From: Gloeobacter violaceus PCC 7421 | GTDB taxonomy: Bacteria > Cyanobacteriota > Cyanobacteriia > Gloeobacterales > Gloeobacteraceae | Assembly: GCF_000011385.1 (NCBI RefSeq) | Contig: NC_005125.1 | Span: forward strand, 2,170,001 to 2,234,000 | Length of the DNA stretch: 64,000 nt | Reading direction: 5' to 3' | Shown here: in pieces, positions 16,905-25,468 of the stretch | How the letters are laid out: each line of letters starts with the position of its first letter | Position numbering within the stretch: position 1 is the stretch's first letter | Notes under the pieces: model-generated | What the model was told of the DNA's origin: nothing | The model's input: the letters and a program-made list of their open reading frames with translations, nothing else | Databases searched by the model: none | Made by a program: the position numbers and the translations under genes

Positions 16905-17666
16905 ATGAAGGCAGCGAGCAGCAGTCTATTTGGCGGGTTTGTGCTGGCGACGGCGGTTTCAGGAGCAATTTTGCTTGCCCTGACGCTCTGGAACACGGTG
17001 CAGTTGCAGATTCTGGCCCATCGGCCCGCTCCGAGCCTGGTGCAGCTCAGCGATGGGCAGTCGGTGCAGGTGCGGGCGGCGGGGCACTATGCGCGGGAGC
17101 CGGAGGTGATCCGCCGCTTCGTGGCTGAGGCGTTGGGGATGCTCTTTACCTGGCGGCGCTATATTCCGGCGGCCGGGCCGGGCCAGGCCGACAGCGAAGA
17201 CCCGGGGATCGTGCTGAGTAATCGCGCGTGGGTGCCTACCAGCGTCTTTCAGGCGGGGTTTTGTCTGAGCGAGGATCTGCGCACCGAACTGCTGCGCCAG
17301 CTTGCTGAATTGAGCGCCCGTACCCTGAGCGGCAAGAGCGGCCAGGTGCTCTTCAGCGCCACCTTTATCGGCCGGCCGCAGCCGGTGGCGGGTCAGGAGC
17401 ATACCTGGTCCCTCAGCGTTGTCGGTTCGCAGGTGGTCTTCAGCCCGGAGCGGCCGGAGGGGGTGCCGATTCCCTTCAACAAACAGGTGACCGTGCGGGC
17501 GGTGGAGCCACCCGTCGTGCCGGGCGAGCTGCCCCAAACGCCACTAGAAAAAGCCGTCGCGCGGGTGCGCGGCAGCGGGCTTGAGATCGTCTCCCTGCGA
17601 TCACTCGCCGCCCCAGAAATCTCCCCAGAAATCTCCCCAGAAATCTCCAAGGAGCAATCGCGATGA
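16905..17666 (+). CDS. membrane-anchored protein, VirB8/TraE-like topology (T4SS-like operon gene 1)
   Basis: A 253-residue protein with a short cytosolic tail, one N-terminal membrane span (LATAVSGAILLALTLWNTVQ, about 13-32) and a periplasmic domain containing VIRRFVAEALGMLFTWRRYI and RTELLRQLAELSARTL. This plan and its place before a VirB10-like gene suggest a VirB8/TraE-type inner-membrane scaffold, but the match is by topology only. The ATG at 16905 follows AAGGACGG. Near the C terminus three perfect 12-base tandem repeats (17611-17646) encode PEIS three times. The stop overlaps the next start by four bases (ATGA). Confidence 0.65.
   Translation: MKAASSSLFGGFVLATAVSGAILLALTLWNTVQLQILAHRPAPSLVQLSDGQSVQVRAAGHYAREPEVIRRFVAEALGMLFTWRRYIPAAGPGQADSEDPGIVLSNRAWVPTSVFQAGFCLSEDLRTELLRQLAELSARTLSGKSGQVLFSATFIGRPQPVAGQEHTWSLSVVGSQVVFSPERPEGVPIPFNKQVTVRAVEPPVVPGELPQTPLEKAVARVRGSGLEIVSLRSLAAPEISPEISPEISKEQSR
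17611..17646 (+). repeat. three tandem 12-base repeats inside a coding sequence
   Basis: The unit CCCCAGAAATCT is repeated three times without a mismatch, in frame, giving PEIS-PEIS-PEIS near the C terminus of the VirB8-like protein. Copy-number change by replication slippage would alter protein length by four residues without shifting the frame. Confidence 0.95.
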
Positions 17667-19027
17667 CCCAGCCGGAATTTGATCAATTCGACCAACAACC
17701 CGACCGCCGCGAACGGCTGCTGCGCTGGCTGACGCCGGGGCGCAAGGTGGCCATCGTGGGGGGGCTCACGCTACTGCCGGCCCTGGGCATCGGCGCTGCC
17801 CTCAACGGGCTGTTTTACCCGAGCGCTCCTCGTCCGAAGGCCGAGGCGGCGGCCAAACCCGCCGCCGCTGTGCCACGGGCGACCCAACCGGCTCCCACCG
17901 ACGAGGTGGATCGGTTGAAGGCGGAGGTGGCCCTGGCCGACCAGCGCCAGATGCTCGAACAGTTGCGCTCCCAGCAAAAAGACAAGCCGTCTCCACCGCC
18001 CGCTACGAAGCTGCGAGGGGCGAAGTCGCTGCCCCCGGCGCGTCTGCTGAGCCCCCCCGCCCTTGCCCAGTCCGCCACCTGGCGCCCGGATACGAACGGG
18101 GTGCGGGTGCTGCCGCCCCCTGCCGCCCTGGGAGCGCTCGCCGCCTCCGGCACGGGTCCGGCCCAGCTCGCCTTTTTGGGTTCCAGCCGCGAACAAGAAG
18201 GAGCCCGCGGCGGCACTCCACCCCCGACGGCCAGTGCCCCGGATGTCGCGCTTCCTCCTGTGGCGCGCCGGACGGCCATCCCGCGGCCCGCCCCCGCGAT
18301 CTCAGCCGCCACCAGCCTCGACCCGAGTCTGGAGCCGCTCGCCGCCCAGGGCTCACCCGTCCACCACCTCTCTGCCACCCACCGCCTGCCGGCTGGGGCG
18401 GCGATCCCCGCCGCCAGCCTGGCGGCGGGGGTGCTCGAACGGCCCATCCTCTGGGAGCAGGAGCAAAAGCACAGTCCCGCCGCTTCTGAGGCCGATCGCC
18501 ACGTGGTGGTGCTCACCGAGCCGCTGGCAGGACCGGAGGGCGACAGCTTGCTTCCCGCTGGCACGCGCGTGCTTGCCGCCCTGCGGCGCGTGTCGCCGGG
18601 GGGGCTGGTGACCCTCGAAGCGGTGGCGTTGCGGGCCGACCGCCGGGAGATCCCGTTGCAATCGGTCGCGGTGCGGGCGGTTGGCGGGTTGCCCCTGGTG
18701 GCGGTTCGTCAGGACAAGGGAGGCGAAATCGGCGGTCTTGACACTGGTCAGTCGCTACTGAAGGGAGCCGAGGAGGGACTTGCCATCCTCAACCGCGCAA
18801 GCAGCACCATCGAAGCGAGCGGCTTCGGCGGGGCTACCACCAGCGCAAATTACGGGCAGGCCAATGCCCTGGCGGCCTTCGGCAGCGGCCTGTTTGGCGA
18901 ACTGGGCAGGCTGATTCGCCAGCGCAACCAGCAGGCGGTCCGCCAGGTGATCGAGCGTCCGGACCTGTGGCTCATCCCCGGCGGTACGGCGGTCGAACTG
19001 CTCTTCGGCCGGGAGGTGCCGCTTTGA
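17663..19027 (+). CDS. VirB10/TraB-like envelope-spanning T4SS protein (operon gene 2)
   Basis: A 454-residue protein. It has a cytosolic head, a single span (KVAIVGGLTLLPALGIGAALNGLF, about 29-52), a long Pro/Ala-rich region with a short coiled coil (DEVDRLKAEVALADQRQMLEQLRSQQ), and a C-terminal beta-domain. That domain contains LLPAGTRVLAALRRVSPGGLVTLEAVAL and ends in LWLIPGGTAVELLFGREV. Both the proline-rich periplasmic stalk and the GTRV...PGG...GTAVEL core are features of VirB10/TraB proteins, which bridge the two membranes. It overlaps the upstream gene by four bases and the downstream gene by four (TTGA). Confidence 0.78.
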   Translation: MTQPEFDQFDQQPDRRERLLRWLTPGRKVAIVGGLTLLPALGIGAALNGLFYPSAPRPKAEAAAKPAAAVPRATQPAPTDEVDRLKAEVALADQRQMLEQLRSQQKDKPSPPPATKLRGAKSLPPARLLSPPALAQSATWRPDTNGVRVLPPPAALGALAASGTGPAQLAFLGSSREQEGARGGTPPPTASAPDVALPPVARRTAIPRPAPAISAATSLDPSLEPLAAQGSPVHHLSATHRLPAGAAIPAASLAAGVLERPILWEQEQKHSPAASEADRHVVVLTEPLAGPEGDSLLPAGTRVLAALRRVSPGGLVTLEAVALRADRREIPLQSVAVRAVGGLPLVAVRQDKGGEIGGLDTGQSLLKGAEEGLAILNRASSTIEASGFGGATTSANYGQANALAAFGSGLFGELGRLIRQRNQQAVRQVIERPDLWLIPGGTAVELLFGREVPL

Positions 19028-19497
19028 GAATTGCGCTCGCGCTGCCGCTGGCCCTGTGGATAGCCTGCGTCCCTGCCGCTTCGTCCTCGGTGATGGCGCG
19101 CATCGACCGGGCGACGGCCACCGGGGCAGGCAAACCCGCCTTTGTGATCGACCTGTTTAGGGGAGTCGGTTTCGACGTCAGCCTGCTGGCCACAGGAGAA
19201 ACGATCGCCGACTGGTGGGTGGAGGACCCGTCGCGGGTGGTGGCGCGCACCGATCGCAGCGGCCGGATCTTGAGCCTGAGGCTGGTCGATCTGCCCGCCG
19301 TGGTGCCGAGCAACCGCAACTGGACGACGCTCAAAGTGCTCGCCGGCGATCCCCAGGGCCGGTTGAGCCTGCTGCACTTTGTGGTGCGCTTTCAGGAGCG
19401 CCCCCCGCCGCGCGCCGAGCACGTCCGCTACCACGGGCTGGAGGTTCTACCCGCAGCCCCGGCCCCCGCTTCGACCGGTCCCACACCCTTGAGGTAA
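19024..19497 (+). CDS. exported VirB9/TraK-like protein (operon gene 3)
   Basis: A 157-residue protein starting at a TTG that overlaps the previous stop codon (TTGA). A signal peptide is clear (ALALPLALWIACVPAASSS). The mature domain (VIDLFRGVGFDVSLLATGE, then IADWWVEDPSRVV, and TLKVLAGDPQGRLSLLHFVV) has the pattern of the N-terminal domain of VirB9/TraK-type secretin-like proteins: a strand ending in a trigger-hook phrase, then a W..DPS motif. The C-terminal VirB9 domain appears to be missing or reduced. Assignment rests on pattern and operon position. Confidence 0.65.
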   Translation: MRIALALPLALWIACVPAASSSVMARIDRATATGAGKPAFVIDLFRGVGFDVSLLATGETIADWWVEDPSRVVARTDRSGRILSLRLVDLPAVVPSNRNWTTLKVLAGDPQGRLSLLHFVVRFQERPPPRAEHVRYHGLEVLPAAPAPASTGPTPLR

Positions 19498-19502
19498 CCG
19501 CC

Positions 19503-20621
19503 ATGCGCCCGCTTGCCCTGACCCTCGCCCTACTGTTGAGTGGGTCCGCTCCCGCCCTCGCCATTCCGGTACGGCAGGTGGCGGGCGTGCCGATGCCCGA
19601 CTTCGAGCAAATCACGTTCAGGGTGCTGCCGGCCCTGGCTGCGGCGGGTGAGATTGCCATCACCCACCCGACCGTCCTAAAACACCTGGGTTACGACCCA
19701 AGCCGGTTGTGGCAGGTGGGGGCGGCGGCCGACACCGTTCTGATGCTCGGGGATGTGGCGGGGGCTTTCGGGCTGGAGCGCTTCTCACTGGAGCAAATCG
19801 CCCAATGGGGTTTGACCGGGCGCTTGCGCCTCGAAAGGCTCACTCTTGCCCGCCTCAAGATGCTCGCCGCCAACACCGTGGGGGAGATTGTCAAAGCCCT
19901 GGCCTACGAACAATTGCCGCCGGAGTCGGTGCCGCTCCTGCGGGATCTGGCCAACTACTACTTCAACGGCGCCATCCCCTACGAGCGGCTGGGGGAGCTG
20001 ATCGCCCAGGTGCCGGGTTTCGCCGGATTGCCCCTCGGCACGACGGACCTGGCGGGCTACGCGCTTTCGGGACTGCCCGGCATCGAGCGGGTGGCCATAG
20101 GCAAGCTCGCGGGCTGGGCAAGCCAGTACATTCGCGACATTCCGGGGCTCAGCGACGTGCCCTTTTCGAAATTTCTGTCCTTCACGGGCAACTTTACCGG
20201 CATCGCCGGCCTGGTGGACGTTCCCCTCTCCAAAATCGAGCACAACCGCACCCGAACGATCACCGGTTCCGATGTCGAAGGTTTTGCGGTGCCCTGCCCG
20301 CGCGATTGCCTGCACGTCGAATTGGGCGACCCGTTGCGCGGCAGCCAGTGGGTGGGCAGCACCCAGCAGGTGCGCGGCGGCCACGGTGTACTCGCGGCGG
20401 TCAACGGCGGCAAAGAACCCACCGGTCGCCACCCCTTTGGCCGCTGGGGCAAAATCGTGCTCACCGGTGTCGACGAAAAAGCCGGCAAAGCCGACTTCGG
20501 CCTGTACCTGCGGGTTTGCATCAAGACGACCTTGTTTGACTTTGGATGTACCCCGTATTTTCTGGGTCCCATCCCCTGGATTCCGAGCCAGGAAAAAGCG
20601 CTGACCTTCGTGGGACCTTAG
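19503..20621 (+). CDS. exported hypothetical protein (T4SS-like operon gene 4)
   Basis: A 372-residue protein with a signal peptide (LALTLALLLSGSAPALAIPV). The middle consists of short helical Leu-rich repeats (IAQWGLTGRLRLERLTLARLK; PGFAGLPLGTTDLAGYALSG). The C-terminal third is beta-rich with at least four cysteines (PCPRDC, VCIK, GCTPYF), which could form disulfides in the periplasm. I do not recognise the family. The ATG at 19503 lies five bases after the preceding stop, and the coupling ATPase starts three bases after its own stop, so it is integral to the operon. Confidence 0.75.
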   Translation: MRPLALTLALLLSGSAPALAIPVRQVAGVPMPDFEQITFRVLPALAAAGEIAITHPTVLKHLGYDPSRLWQVGAAADTVLMLGDVAGAFGLERFSLEQIAQWGLTGRLRLERLTLARLKMLAANTVGEIVKALAYEQLPPESVPLLRDLANYYFNGAIPYERLGELIAQVPGFAGLPLGTTDLAGYALSGLPGIERVAIGKLAGWASQYIRDIPGLSDVPFSKFLSFTGNFTGIAGLVDVPLSKIEHNRTRTITGSDVEGFAVPCPRDCLHVELGDPLRGSQWVGSTQQVRGGHGVLAAVNGGKEPTGRHPFGRWGKIVLTGVDEKAGKADFGLYLRVCIKTTLFDFGCTPYFLGPIPWIPSQEKALTFVGP

Positions 20622-20624
20622 AGC

Positions 20625-22241
20625 ATGGAAAACGACTGGACAAATTACGCCCTGCTTGCCGGATTGGGAGCGGCGGCTCTGTGGGTCAACCGTTCGCGCC
20701 GGGGGGCGCTGCCGCGCTCCGCCTCCGGCCGCTGGGCCGGTGCCAAAGAGCGCGAACACGCCCGGCGCACCGCCCGGCGTCAGCAGGAGCAGCGGGCCAA
20801 GAACAAAGTCGCCCTGCAGATCAACCCCGGTGGGCGGGGCGAGCGAGTGATCCCCGTACCGCATGCCGAACGGGGTGTGCTGGTGATGGGCCAACCGGGT
20901 TCGGGCAAAACCTACTCGGCCATCGACCCGCTCATTCGCTCCGCACTGCGCCAGGGCTTTCCGCTGGTGCTGTACGACTTTAAGTACCCCACCCAGACCC
21001 GGCGGTTGTTTGCCTACGCCCGGCATCTGGGCTACACCGTCCAGGTCTTTGCCCCGGGATTGCCCCAATCCGCCGTGTTCAATCCTTTGGATCTTCTCGT
21101 CTCCGCCGAGGACAGCGAGACGGCCCGCCAGCTGGCCGAGGTACTCAACCGCAACTTCAAGCTTGCACAGCAAAAAGGGGGGGAGGACGCTTTTTTTGGT
21201 CCGGCGGGCGATCAGCTGGCCGAGGCGGTGCTGCTCACGGCCAAAGCGAGCCCCTACCCGGATCTATTGATGGTGCAATCGCTATTGAGTCTCGACCAGT
21301 TGCCCCAGCGCCTGCAGACAGCCGAGCACCTTTCCAGTTGGGTCAAAGCCTCCTACGGCCAGTTCTTGAGTGCGGCCAGTTCCGAAAAAACGGCTGCGTC
21401 GATCGTGGCTACTGCAAGCGCTCTATTTACACGCTTTCTCAAGCCCCAGGTGGCTCGCAGCTTCGCAGGGCCGAGCGCCATCGACTTTGATCTCTCGGGC
21501 AAGAAGCTGTTGGTGCTGGGGGTGGATCGCACCCGCCGCGACGTGGTGCTGCCTTTGGTGGCTACCCTGCTGCACATGCTCATTCAGTTCAACACCCACG
21601 AGCGGCGCACCGAACCGCTCGTGCTTGCCCTCGACGAGTTACCGACTTTGTTTTTGCCGGCTCTTGTCAACTGGCTCAACGAAAACCGCGAGGACGGGCT
21701 GGTGAGCGTGCTTGGTCTGCAAAACCTGGCCCAATTGGAGCGCACCTACGGCAAAGAAACCGCCCAGGCGATCTTCGGCGCCTGCGCCACCAAGTTTTTG
21801 TTCAATCCCGGCGAGAAAGATTCCGCCCAGTACATCTCCGACATGCTGGGCCAGGAATCGATACTCCAGCGCTCGATCAGCCGCAACACCGGCAAGGGCG
21901 GCCCCTCGCGCACCCACTCCGAAAGCGAGAAGACTCGGCCGCTTCTGGAGGCGAGCGGCCTGCTCAAACTCGGCCAGGGCCACTGCATTTTACTCAACCC
22001 CGAGTACGGCAGCGGCAAAGAGTCCGGGGTGCCGATGCGCCTCGCCGTCCGACTTGATCCGGGTGAAATGGCGATAGCCGAACTGGCCGAAAAGCTCTGG
22101 TCCACTCAGCAGCCGGAACTGCTCACCAATTCGCCGCCCGTCAGTGCCCAGTCCCTGGCAGAGCGTCAGGCGTCGGCGGAACAATTTTTGCCCCTCGCCC
22201 CAGCTGACGCCTCCACAGTACGATCCGTGCCGCTGTTTTAG
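20625..22241 (+). CDS. VirD4/TraD-type coupling ATPase (T4SS-like operon gene 5)
   Basis: A 538-residue FtsK/HerA-superfamily ATPase that in conjugation links substrate to the secretion channel. It has one short N-terminal hydrophobic segment (YALLAGLGAAALWV) and then a very basic stretch. Walker A is GQPGSGKT (residues 89-96), followed by LVLYDFKYPTQTR. The region VFNPLDLLVSAEDSETARQLA is typical of T4CPs, Walker B is LVLALDELPTL, and a sensor strand reads VSVLGLQNLAQLE. It is shorter at the membrane end than TraD/VirD4, which usually have two spans. It is the last gene of the operon and overlaps the convergent Rpn gene by four bases. Confidence 0.87.
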   Translation: MENDWTNYALLAGLGAAALWVNRSRRGALPRSASGRWAGAKEREHARRTARRQQEQRAKNKVALQINPGGRGERVIPVPHAERGVLVMGQPGSGKTYSAIDPLIRSALRQGFPLVLYDFKYPTQTRRLFAYARHLGYTVQVFAPGLPQSAVFNPLDLLVSAEDSETARQLAEVLNRNFKLAQQKGGEDAFFGPAGDQLAEAVLLTAKASPYPDLLMVQSLLSLDQLPQRLQTAEHLSSWVKASYGQFLSAASSEKTAASIVATASALFTRFLKPQVARSFAGPSAIDFDLSGKKLLVLGVDRTRRDVVLPLVATLLHMLIQFNTHERRTEPLVLALDELPTLFLPALVNWLNENREDGLVSVLGLQNLAQLERTYGKETAQAIFGACATKFLFNPGEKDSAQYISDMLGQESILQRSISRNTGKGGPSRTHSESEKTRPLLEASGLLKLGQGHCILLNPEYGSGKESGVPMRLAVRLDPGEMAIAELAEKLWSTQQPELLTNSPPVSAQSLAERQASAEQFLPLAPADASTVRSVPLF

Positions 22242-23173
22242 TCCTGGCCTGCAAGCCAGCTGTCCAAATCTGAAATGGATGCAAAATCCAGCAGCGCTTC
22301 GCTCAAGGCTTCGAGAGCAGTCGTGGAGAGGCCACTCACCCGTTCGGCGTTCTGGGCCGGCAACGTCCCCAGGCGGCGGCTCAGCTGACGCAGGACAATA
22401 GCCAGAGCTTCTTCCTGTCTGCCCTCCTGCCTGCCCACCTGCCTGCCCTGCTCAAGACCCTGCTGCATCCAACTGGTGACAATCTGCACGACCGCCTCCT
22501 GCTCGCTTGCCCCGATGGTAGCAAGTTCCGCCGCGAACAACCGTTCCTCCTGGGCCGTCAGCTTCAAATAGGTATCCACGAAACCTGAAATCAACTGCGT
22601 TCGCGCCGGGTCCAGCCGGAGGGTAGCCAAAAGCCGCAAGCATTCGAGCTTCACCCGAGGCCGATCTGCCGGAGCAATGCGCATCCGGGCCATCAGCGCG
22701 CTGGCTACCGGATTGGGCTGGCGCAAAAAGTCCCGCCAGTCCAGCCTATTGAGTTGCACCACCCGGTAATGGAACTCCAGCACAGTGAAATCTGGAAACG
22801 CGACCCGGTGGGCAGTGGGTTCAGCCCGCAGCGGCTCGGTAAACGAAAAAACGGCAATCGGATAGATTGGCAGTTGATACTTTTCGTACAGCCGTGCAAA
22901 GTAGCGGAACATTCGGTAGCTAAAAATTGACTGGGCCTCCGTCTGGTTTTCGATGTGCACCAGGAAGAAAGACTGGTGGTCACGAAAGCGGGCTTTGACC
23001 ACCAGATCCGCCTCGTAACGTTCGCCTGCAGTGATGTCGGAAAACAGCTCTTTCTCCAAAAAAACAATAGAGCCCCGCTCGAGATAGTTGCCGACGTCGG
23101 CGAAAAACAGGTCGATGAACTCGACAAAAAAAGTGCTGAGCAACTCTTTAAACAGTCGATCGTGGTCGGTCAT
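22238..23173 (-). CDS. Rpn-family PD-(D/E)XK nuclease/putative transposase with DUF4351 tail
   Basis: A 311-residue protein of the recombination-promoting nuclease family common in multi-copy form in cyanobacteria. The N terminus (DHDRLFKELLSTFFVEFIDLFF) is characteristic. The nuclease core shows the Asp in YEADLVVKARF and the E-x-Q-type motif in FLVHIENQTEAQSIF, followed by RMFRYFARLYEKY. After a linker with a GRQ-rich low-complexity run (about residues 245-257) comes a DUF4351-like end (LRQLSRRLGTLPAQNAERVSGLSTTALEAL). All core motifs appear intact. It is a single gene convergent with the T4SS-like operon. Confidence 0.9.
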   Translation of the reverse strand: MTDHDRLFKELLSTFFVEFIDLFFADVGNYLERGSIVFLEKELFSDITAGERYEADLVVKARFRDHQSFFLVHIENQTEAQSIFSYRMFRYFARLYEKYQLPIYPIAVFSFTEPLRAEPTAHRVAFPDFTVLEFHYRVVQLNRLDWRDFLRQPNPVASALMARMRIAPADRPRVKLECLRLLATLRLDPARTQLISGFVDTYLKLTAQEERLFAAELATIGASEQEAVVQIVTSWMQQGLEQGRQVGRQEGRQEEALAIVLRQLSRRLGTLPAQNAERVSGLSTTALEALSEALLDFASISDLDSWLAGQD

Positions 23174-23242
23174 GGTCCAATCCTACGGCTCCTGCGGTTC
23201 CGACAAACGGTATGCTGATGTCCACCATCGCGAAATCGAACG

Positions 23243-24067
23243 ATGAGCTACCTGGCGGAGGGTTTTGCAAATGTCGATTCGACAGGCAACCCAGAAAAAT
23301 TTGTCGATTGCCTCAAGCTATTGATGTCACTGCCATATTTTCAGCGCTACAAGCATAAGACTTTCGATTTGCTGCAGCTTGGCGAGGGCGATCGGGTACT
23401 GGAGGTGGGTTGCGGCGGGGGCGAGGATGCTATTGCCCTGGCAGACCGGGTGGGAGCAACAGGCCGAGTGGTTGCCCTCGACAGCAGTCAGGAAATGCTC
23501 GCACTGGCCAACCAGCATGCGGCGGGGCTGAATCTGCCCGTGCAATTCGTTCTGGCCGACGCCCAGAACTTACCGTTTGCAGACGAAAGCTTTCAGGCGG
23601 CGCGGGTCGATCGCACTCTCCAGCACATCCGGGAGCCCAGGCGTGCGGTGGCTGAGATGGCCCGCGTCGTCGCTGCTGGCGGGCGCGTGGTGGCCATGGA
23701 GCCGGACTGGGAGACGTTCGTGGTCAACTCCGACGATCGCGCCCTCACCCGCACGATGCTCAATTACTGGTGCGACGGGTTTACCAGCGGCTGGGTGGGA
23801 CGCTACCTGCCGGCGTATTTTACCGCCGCCGGACTGGTCAATATTGAAATCAGCCCTGAAACCCTGGTGATCCGCGAACTGAAACTGGCGGACAAAGTCT
23901 TCGACCTCTACGCCACCGCCCGGCGGGTGCAGGAAGCCGGGCGGCTGGACTTCCAGCAGGCGCAGGGGTGGCTTGCCGGTTTGGAGCAACTCGACCGGGA
24001 AGGGCAATTCTTCTGCGCGTTTACCGGGTTCGTCGTGAGCGGAACAAAGCCCCAATCACCGCAGTGA
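23243..24067 (+). CDS. class I SAM-dependent methyltransferase (UbiE/Methyltransf_11 type)
   Basis: A 274-residue methyltransferase. SAM-binding motifs are clear: motif I VLEVGCGGGED (about residues 53-63), the acidic residue after strand 2 in VVALDSSQEML, motif with DAQNLPFADESFQAARVDRTLQH, and VAAGGRVVAMEPDWE. The substrate is not deducible; the pattern of motifs is that of small-molecule C- or O-methyltransferases. It stands alone, 40 bases before a HAD-hydrolase gene on the same strand. Confidence 0.88.
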   Translation: MSYLAEGFANVDSTGNPEKFVDCLKLLMSLPYFQRYKHKTFDLLQLGEGDRVLEVGCGGGEDAIALADRVGATGRVVALDSSQEMLALANQHAAGLNLPVQFVLADAQNLPFADESFQAARVDRTLQHIREPRRAVAEMARVVAAGGRVVAMEPDWETFVVNSDDRALTRTMLNYWCDGFTSGWVGRYLPAYFTAAGLVNIEISPETLVIRELKLADKVFDLYATARRVQEAGRLDFQQAQGWLAGLEQLDREGQFFCAFTGFVVSGTKPQSPQ

Positions 24068-24107
24068 TACTGTACAGAGGCAACGCCTCGACACACCGCC
24101 ACAGGCT

Positions 24108-24893
24108 ATGGCCACCCCTGCACCGGACCTGCTTGCCCTCGATTTTGACGGCGTCCTCTGCGACGGATTGTTGGAATATTTTCAAACCGCCTGGCAGGTA
24201 TACCGCCGGTTGTGGACACCACCGGACAACCTGGCTCCTCCCGCCGCTGTCGCGGAGCTGTTCTACCGGCTGCGGCCTGTGGTCGAGACCGGCTGGGAGA
24301 TGCCATTACTTGTCAGCGCGATTGTCGGAGGAGTCGAACCTGAGGCCATTCTTGCCGATTGGGGAGGCATCTCCCAGCAACTATTGGCCCAATCCGGTGT
24401 CAGTGCTCCACAATTGGCCGGGGAGGTAGACCGGACGCGCGACGCGTGGATAGCCCGGGATCTCGAAGGCTGGCTGCAGTTGCACCGACTCTATCCCGGT
24501 GTGGCCGGACGGTTGCGTGCCCTGTGCGAGCACCCGCAACCGGCGGTGTTCATGATCACCACCAAAGAAAGCCGCTTCGTGCTGTTGCTGTTGGAGCAGG
24601 CGGGGGTAGACTGGCCCGGCGAGCGGATCTTCGGAAAAGACACTCAGCAGCCCAAGACCGAGACGCTCGCCAAACTGCTGGGAGCGGGCTACGAGCGCAT
24701 CTGGTTTGTCGAAGACCGGCTTGCCACGCTGGAGAAAGTGGCCAGGCTGGCAGAACTGGCTAGTGTGCAGCTGTACCTCGCCGACTGGGGCTACAACACC
24801 CCGACCGAACGGGAACGGGTGCGCGCAGATAGCCGCATCCGTCTGCTCAACCTCGAACAATTTGCGGACGACTTTTGCAACTGGCCCCAGTAA
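24108..24893 (+). CDS. HAD-superfamily hydrolase
   Basis: Predicted phosphatase-type hydrolase of 261 residues. Motif I is LALDFDGVLCDG (nucleophile and general acid Asp about 12 and 14). A helical cap occupies about 20-140, motif II is FMITTKES, motif III Lys lies in GKDTQQPKTETLAK, and motif IV is WFVEDRLATLEKV. All four motifs look intact. The substrate cannot be told from sequence. It may be co-transcribed with the upstream methyltransferase gene (40-base gap). Confidence 0.9.
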   Translation: MATPAPDLLALDFDGVLCDGLLEYFQTAWQVYRRLWTPPDNLAPPAAVAELFYRLRPVVETGWEMPLLVSAIVGGVEPEAILADWGGISQQLLAQSGVSAPQLAGEVDRTRDAWIARDLEGWLQLHRLYPGVAGRLRALCEHPQPAVFMITTKESRFVLLLLEQAGVDWPGERIFGKDTQQPKTETLAKLLGAGYERIWFVEDRLATLEKVARLAELASVQLYLADWGYNTPTERERVRADSRIRLLNLEQFADDFCNWPQ

Positions 24894-25058
24894 GCAGCCC
24901 CACCGCATTGCCCACGTTTAACGATTCTCCTTGTTTTGCAACAATCGAATCACTTTTTTTGGCGTCGGTTACACTGTTCCTATGCGAACAAGTTCGCAAA
25001 ATTTTTCTTGAGTGTCTGCCATTTTTTGAACCCAGACATCGATAAGGAGGGTTCTCCC

Positions 25059-25442
25059 GTGGTCGAAAAAATCAAACATTTGTTTGCACATTTTTGGGTT
25101 CCCTTGGGCATATTATTGATTGCTCCTGTGGCCTACAACTTTTTGCAGGCGTTGGGAATGCCCGCTTTGAACGCAGGCTTCTGGACCAGCGGGGTGGTGT
25201 GCGCGGCCTTGGTCGGATGGGTTTATACCTATACGCTGGGTAAGCGCGAACCACTCGGGCAATCGACCCATCCGACGGTCGATCAAGACATCCGCAATCT
25301 CTACGATGCCCTTCGACAAGAAGACCGCATCATTCAGGAGCACGAGGCCAGAATTGCCCAACTCAAGTTGGAGGAGGAGGCCCTGGAGGCCCAAATTCAA
25401 GAACTCAAGCGGCAAATCACCGCCCTGACTTCCGCCGGTTGA
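25059..25442 (+). CDS. small membrane protein with C-terminal coiled coil
   Basis: A 127-residue protein. The start is a GTG at 25059 behind the strong site AAGGAGG (25044-25050); the open frame extends further upstream but without a better start. Two hydrophobic segments (FWVPLGILLIAPVAYNFLQAL and FWTSGVVCAALVGWVYTYTLG) are followed by a charged helix with heptad spacing (DRIIQEHEARIAQLKLEEEA). No family name is recognised. It precedes the adenosine-specific-kinase family gene by 26 bases. Confidence 0.75.
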   Translation: MVEKIKHLFAHFWVPLGILLIAPVAYNFLQALGMPALNAGFWTSGVVCAALVGWVYTYTLGKREPLGQSTHPTVDQDIRNLYDALRQEDRIIQEHEARIAQLKLEEEALEAQIQELKRQITALTSAG

Positions 25443-25468
25443 AGCGGATCTGCAATAGCGGCAAAGCG

